This document shows positions 32,858-36,277 of a stretch of 36,277 nucleotides of DNA, in pieces. Source of the stretch: Deltaproteobacteria bacterium ADurb.Bin207 (lineage in GTDB: Bacteria; Myxococcota_A; Polyangia; Polyangiales; Polyangiaceae). The DNA is taken from positions 1 to 36,277 of the forward strand of contig MWCO01000063.1 in NCBI GenBank assembly GCA_002070115.1, given 5' to 3'. Numbering within the stretch: position 1 is the stretch's first letter; every line of letters begins with the position of its first letter. The notes below the pieces were generated by a model. That model did not search any database and had not been told where the DNA came from. It worked only from the letters and a program-made list of their open reading frames with translations. The translations under genes were made by a program, and so were the position numbers.

Positions 32858-35263
32858 TCATTCTTTTTTCCTCACGTACAAGTCGGTAGCCGTACCGCGT
32901 CTCGCCATGCGTTCGAACGCCGACAGCCACGCCCCCCTGACCTCCGGCCGGCATTTGGCATTCCAAACCACATACTGCGCACGCTCAATCAATTCTTGTG
33001 CATTGGAAGCGTCGGGCTCGAGAAGTATATCCGGATTGGGATACTTCCTGTCCTCCACCCGATCTGCAAGATGCAGCGCCGAACGATGATACAGTCCTTG
33101 CGCGTAGTTCGTTCCACAAGTCAAATACGCCACTTCATCGTGAAAAGGTCCTTGCGGAGCCTCGGTCGGAAGCATCGCGATTCGATAACCCCCTTCTACC
33201 TGCCGGTCCTGGGTATGGCGCAAGACCCAATCGAAAAACAATAAGTCCCCCCCTACGCTATCGACCGCGGCGGACTTGGCGTCTTTCCACACCACATGGG
33301 TCACTCCCCATGTCACGAGTTGCTCGTGCAACTCCTTCGGATCCGTCATCAGACCATAGGCCAATCCCCCTTGATACCCCTGCCAATCGTTCACACGGCG
33401 ACGTTGCAAGCCGAGCGTCAGATGCTCCTCATGCATCAATACCTTCGCCTTTTTCGGTATATGATCGGCGATCTTTTCCATGGCGCCAAAGATCTTCAAT
33501 CGCTCGTCGTATTTTTTTTCGAAACCCGTGGCCAGAAAATCCACCGCAGCCTTGACAGGGCTATCGTGAATCATCGCGTGCGTGCGGAAAAAATACACAT
33601 CCCCGCCCCACACGAGTTGCAACCCCACAAGCAATCCCAATAGCGCGCGCATACTCCAATGGCTTTTCCAAATACGAACCAGCACGACCGCCGTCACCAC
33701 CACCATCCACGGCAGGATGCTCTGCAGATACCGATCTCGTGCGTGGATCGAAGCCCATGTGGCCAATCCGATCCAGGTGATGAAAACCAGTCCCCAGGTT
33801 CTTTGGGATCGACGAAGAAACAGAAGCAAGCAGGTGCTCACGGTGAACAAAAATCCGAACACAGGCACTTCACCGTGAAAACGCGGCCAGTTATGCGGCA
33901 CGAAGGAAAACGTAAATACGATCTTGATGGTCTGCCAAATCCTGTCGATGACGGATCCATCGGGAGAGATCAGGCGCCCTTCGATACCGATCGAATAGAA
34001 CATCGCGGAATCGTCGGTCCAAGGACGCGGCGCGAGATGACGATACAAAATGGGATACACGGGGTCTCCATGCCATAGCCAGTTTTTGAGCCAATGCGGC
34101 GCGGTGGCCACAAGCCCCGTGAGAGCGAAAGCGCCGATACCCAACCAGGCGTCTTTGGCCACATCTTTCGATTTTCGCAGCAGCGCCGCGGTGCCAACCC
34201 ATAGAGTTCTAGCGATCAACGCAAGGATGGGACCGACGGCCAAAATGATGACGGTATATTTGGATAGCAAGGCACCCGATACGAAAATGGCCGCGAGAGA
34301 CAATCGCGAAGGGCTGGGCTTTGACCAGGCTCGCATAACGGCCAGGTAAATCGGAATGGCCCAAAACGCGCCCACATGATCGGCCCCAACCGAGAGATTC
34401 GAATCGTAGAGAAATAAACCGGGAAATAAGAACATGGCCACCCAAGCCAAGGGTGAGCGAACCCCATGAAGAAGACGTCGCACCAGGGGCGAAACCGAGG
34501 CCAATGTCCAAAGAAACAGCAGAAATTCAAGATGCGCGCAGAGCATTGCGCGATCGAATAACCGCGTGCCCGGCAGCGTGAACGCCCACGTATAAAGCCA
34601 GCTCCCCAGGTGCGGGTTGGTCCCTTGAAACCAGCCTTCGTCGAAGCGATCGATCCCACCGTAAGCGGCGTAATGCTCCGCGATGGAAAGATGATACCAA
34701 CGGGCGTCGTAGGAGATATTCGCCGGTGAAATGAGCACAAAATACAGCGCTGCTATCGAAAGCAAGCCCAGAGCAAGGATGGGGTAACGCCACAAGGAAA
34801 GCGAGGGCCGTGGTCGCGCCCGCCAAGCGCGAAGGTGACGAATCACCCGCAGGACCGAGCGTCCTAGAGGAAACGCTCCGCTTGCGAGCAAAAGCAGCGG
34901 CAAAACCAGCGCGGAAATCCCTCCGAGCGCCCCGGACACGCCGAGCAAGAACATCCCCACGAAAAACACGAAAACCCCGAGGGCGAAGCTCAACACAAGA
35001 TGCTCCCCCAGCGGCAGACGGCGCGGAAAAATCCAGGACATCACCCGATGACCGACGCTCGAGCACGATACCGAAAGCAGCGCCATCCACCCCCAATAGG
35101 AAAGGTAACGCCAAAACAGCCATTCTTGCACCGGGTAATGGGCATGGACGCGCACACCAATGAGCACCACCGAGGCCAAAATGGCGAGTCCGAGGGCGAC
35201 CGAGCGGATCGTCGAGAAAACCGAAGAGGAAAAAACTGAAGCCAGGCGGGCAGACCATCTCAT
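32858..35263 (-). CDS. Polytopic GT-C-like glycosyltransferase (GT39/ArnT-type architecture)
   Basis: This large membrane protein has about 801 aa from ATG 35263 (GTG 35323 would add 20). There are roughly twelve helices in the first 580 residues. A periplasmic loop after the helix YFVLISP carries SYDARWYHLSIAEHY, whose Asp (about residue 186) is placed like the catalytic acid of GT-C enzymes using polyprenyl-phosphate sugar donors. GALLSKYTV and a later ARDRYLQSILPW also fit this class. The final ~210 residues form a soluble domain (EEHLTLGLQRRRVNDWQGYQGG, VTHVVWKDAKS). Acceptor and sugar are unknown; envelope glycan, lipid or protein glycosylation is inferred. It is divergent from a SAM methyltransferase gene. 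The start is uncertain because neither candidate has a good ribosome site. Confidence 0.75.
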   Translation of the reverse strand: MRWSARLASVFSSSVFSTIRSVALGLAILASVVLIGVRVHAHYPVQEWLFWRYLSYWGWMALLSVSCSSVGHRVMSWIFPRRLPLGEHLVLSFALGVFVFFVGMFLLGVSGALGGISALVLPLLLLASGAFPLGRSVLRVIRHLRAWRARPRPSLSLWRYPILALGLLSIAALYFVLISPANISYDARWYHLSIAEHYAAYGGIDRFDEGWFQGTNPHLGSWLYTWAFTLPGTRLFDRAMLCAHLEFLLFLWTLASVSPLVRRLLHGVRSPLAWVAMFLFPGLFLYDSNLSVGADHVGAFWAIPIYLAVMRAWSKPSPSRLSLAAIFVSGALLSKYTVIILAVGPILALIARTLWVGTAALLRKSKDVAKDAWLGIGAFALTGLVATAPHWLKNWLWHGDPVYPILYRHLAPRPWTDDSAMFYSIGIEGRLISPDGSVIDRIWQTIKIVFTFSFVPHNWPRFHGEVPVFGFLFTVSTCLLLFLRRSQRTWGLVFITWIGLATWASIHARDRYLQSILPWMVVVTAVVLVRIWKSHWSMRALLGLLVGLQLVWGGDVYFFRTHAMIHDSPVKAAVDFLATGFEKKYDERLKIFGAMEKIADHIPKKAKVLMHEEHLTLGLQRRRVNDWQGYQGGLAYGLMTDPKELHEQLVTWGVTHVVWKDAKSAAVDSVGGDLLFFDWVLRHTQDRQVEGGYRIAMLPTEAPQGPFHDEVAYLTCGTNYAQGLYHRSALHLADRVEDRKYPNPDILLEPDASNAQELIERAQYVVWNAKCRPEVRGAWLSAFERMARRGTATDLYVRKKE

Positions 35264-35353
35264 GGGCGTTGGCGGTTGTAGCACCCTTTGGGGCGTGTCG
35301 TCTTGGCCTCCACGGTCTTGCACAGGTCAATGGCAAGAGATAGAAGCGATGGG

Positions 35354-36049
35354 ATGGCGGTCCAATACGATGAGCAAAAGCAATATTGGGAGGGGATTCG
35401 CGAGCGACGGGCCCCCACCCATCCCGCGGTCCTCGCGTTTGCCCGGCATAAGCTGGATATTATGCTGAAGACGTTGCCCCAGGGGTCGTCTCGCCCGAAG
35501 ACGATGCTCGAGGTGGGCGCGGGCAATGGTTTCTTTTCCCATACGTTCGCGACGGCTTTCGACCTGACGTGTCTGGATTTTTCTCAGAACATGCTCGATC
35601 GAAATCCCTTACCGGCGGATCGCAAGGTGCAGGGGGATGCGGAGCACCTGCCGTTCGACGACGATTCTTTCGATATCGTATTTTGCGGCAATCTTTTGCA
35701 TCATCTGGAAGAACCCATCATCGCGGTACGAGAGATGGCGCGTGTGGCGCGGTCGTTCGTGGTGCTTGTCGAGCCCAACGCCATGAATCCCTTGATGTTC
35801 GCTTTCGGCGTAGGGAAGCCAGCGGAACGAGGAACCTTGAAGTTTACGCGTCGTTATGTGCGAAAGCTTGGTGAGCAAGCGGGATTGAAGGCTCGTCGGA
35901 TGGTAACCCAGGGGGCGGTATTGCCCAATAAGACACCATCCCTGCTGGTTTCCCCGGTATCGCGGCTGGAAATTCCGAATCCCTTTGGGTTTTATCATAT
36001 TGCCATCTTCGAGACGCCCGGCAACGCTGTCGTCGGCGGGGCGGAGTAA
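35354..36049 (+). CDS. Class I SAM-dependent methyltransferase
   Basis: This 231-aa protein is of the Methyltransf_11 type. Motif I is LEVGAGNGF (52-60), the acidic ribose contact is D75 in LTCLDFS, and motif II/III is GDAEHLPFDDDSFDIVF (94-110) followed by NLLHHLEEP. The C-terminal part (VVLVEPNAMNPLMFAFG, RRYVRKLGEQAGLKARR) is the variable substrate side and resembles methyltransferases found in glycan or lipid biosynthesis clusters. The divergent neighbour is a membrane glycosyltransferase, consistent with but not proof of a shared envelope pathway. The frame is open from 35288, but ATG 35354 begins the conserved segment (VQYDEQKQYWEG), and the upstream residues look non-coding. Confidence 0.88.
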   Translation: MAVQYDEQKQYWEGIRERRAPTHPAVLAFARHKLDIMLKTLPQGSSRPKTMLEVGAGNGFFSHTFATAFDLTCLDFSQNMLDRNPLPADRKVQGDAEHLPFDDDSFDIVFCGNLLHHLEEPIIAVREMARVARSFVVLVEPNAMNPLMFAFGVGKPAERGTLKFTRRYVRKLGEQAGLKARRMVTQGAVLPNKTPSLLVSPVSRLEIPNPFGFYHIAIFETPGNAVVGGAE

Positions 36050-36277
36050 GCTTCCGAGCAGTCAACTGGGCACTGTTCGTGCCTGACCTCCAGGAGCATT
36101 CCACTGCCACGTTGTTGTTTCGAAGGTTGTGTGTATTCTATTCCGCGGCTTACGAGACGTGGGAGTAACAAGCGGATATTGCTTAGATGTTTGTGCTATT
36201 AGTACTGCTGCCGGAAATTTGGCCCACCTGAAAATACTTCGATAAGCGCTTGCGTATGACCTACGAAATGAATGAAG
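36050..36277. other. Gene-free right end
   Basis: There are 228 bases after the methyltransferase stop. Composition is more A/T-rich than the coding regions. I see no RNA gene or complete ORF. A frame at the edge opens with ATG 36257 (MTYEMNE) and might be the start of the next gene, but seven codons are not enough to call it. Confidence 0.4.

Overview
The window looks like chromosomal DNA of a member of the Myxococcota, probably a Polyangiales relative. Evidence: a secreted metallophosphoesterase ends in a MYXO-CTERM-type tail (Gly-Cys-Ser-Cys, hydrophobic helix, Arg-rich end). There are several very large TPR proteins, one starting with an MJ0042-type zinc ribbon. A PilZ-like protein carries a helical-repeat tail, and two paralogous Asp/Glu-rich lipoproteins are of a kind I associate with this phylum. 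By eye the base composition is less GC-rich than cultured Polyangia. I found no tRNA, rRNA, CRISPR array or intact insertion sequence.

Layout, left to right. Positions 1-3700 hold the tail of an unidentified protein, a PilZ-like/helical-repeat protein and penicillin-binding protein 1C. Positions 3800-7580 hold two paralogous lipoproteins in opposite orientation around a membrane-anchored MsrB-MsrA fusion. A degraded gene remnant sits at 7715-7963. Positions 7980-23026 are dominated by three giant TPR proteins: two overlapping minus-strand genes (1589 and 1783 aa) preceded by a short parvulin-type isomerase, and a divergent plus-strand gene (1352 aa) with a zinc ribbon, FGDLPSP repeats, one membrane helix and a long TPR array. 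Positions 23121-26185 (minus) hold the metallophosphoesterase, a CPBP-type membrane protease and a biotin carrier protein. Positions 26367-27941 (plus) encode a thiolase-like protein with a DUF35-like tail. Positions 28136-30357 (minus) hold a fused PyrB-PyrI aspartate carbamoyltransferase and a small unknown protein. Positions 30788-32772 (plus) hold pyruvate kinase and a PAP2 phosphatase. The right end has a GT-C-like membrane glycosyltransferase (minus) divergent from a SAM methyltransferase (plus), then about 230 bases without a recognisable gene.

Most interesting points. (1) The two giant TPR proteins share a C-terminal domain that looks like an M48-type zincin that has lost its zinc site. 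With the divergent zinc-ribbon/TPR protein and the isomerase they form a compact cassette of unknown function. (2) The thiolase-like protein has Ser where the nucleophilic Cys should be, yet keeps both His motifs, and it is fused to an OB-fold-like DUF35 tail. (3) The Msr fusion is a lipoprotein flanked by inverted paralogous lipoprotein genes. The other genes are mainly housekeeping or envelope functions. All assignments come from reading the sequence; no database search or structure prediction was run.
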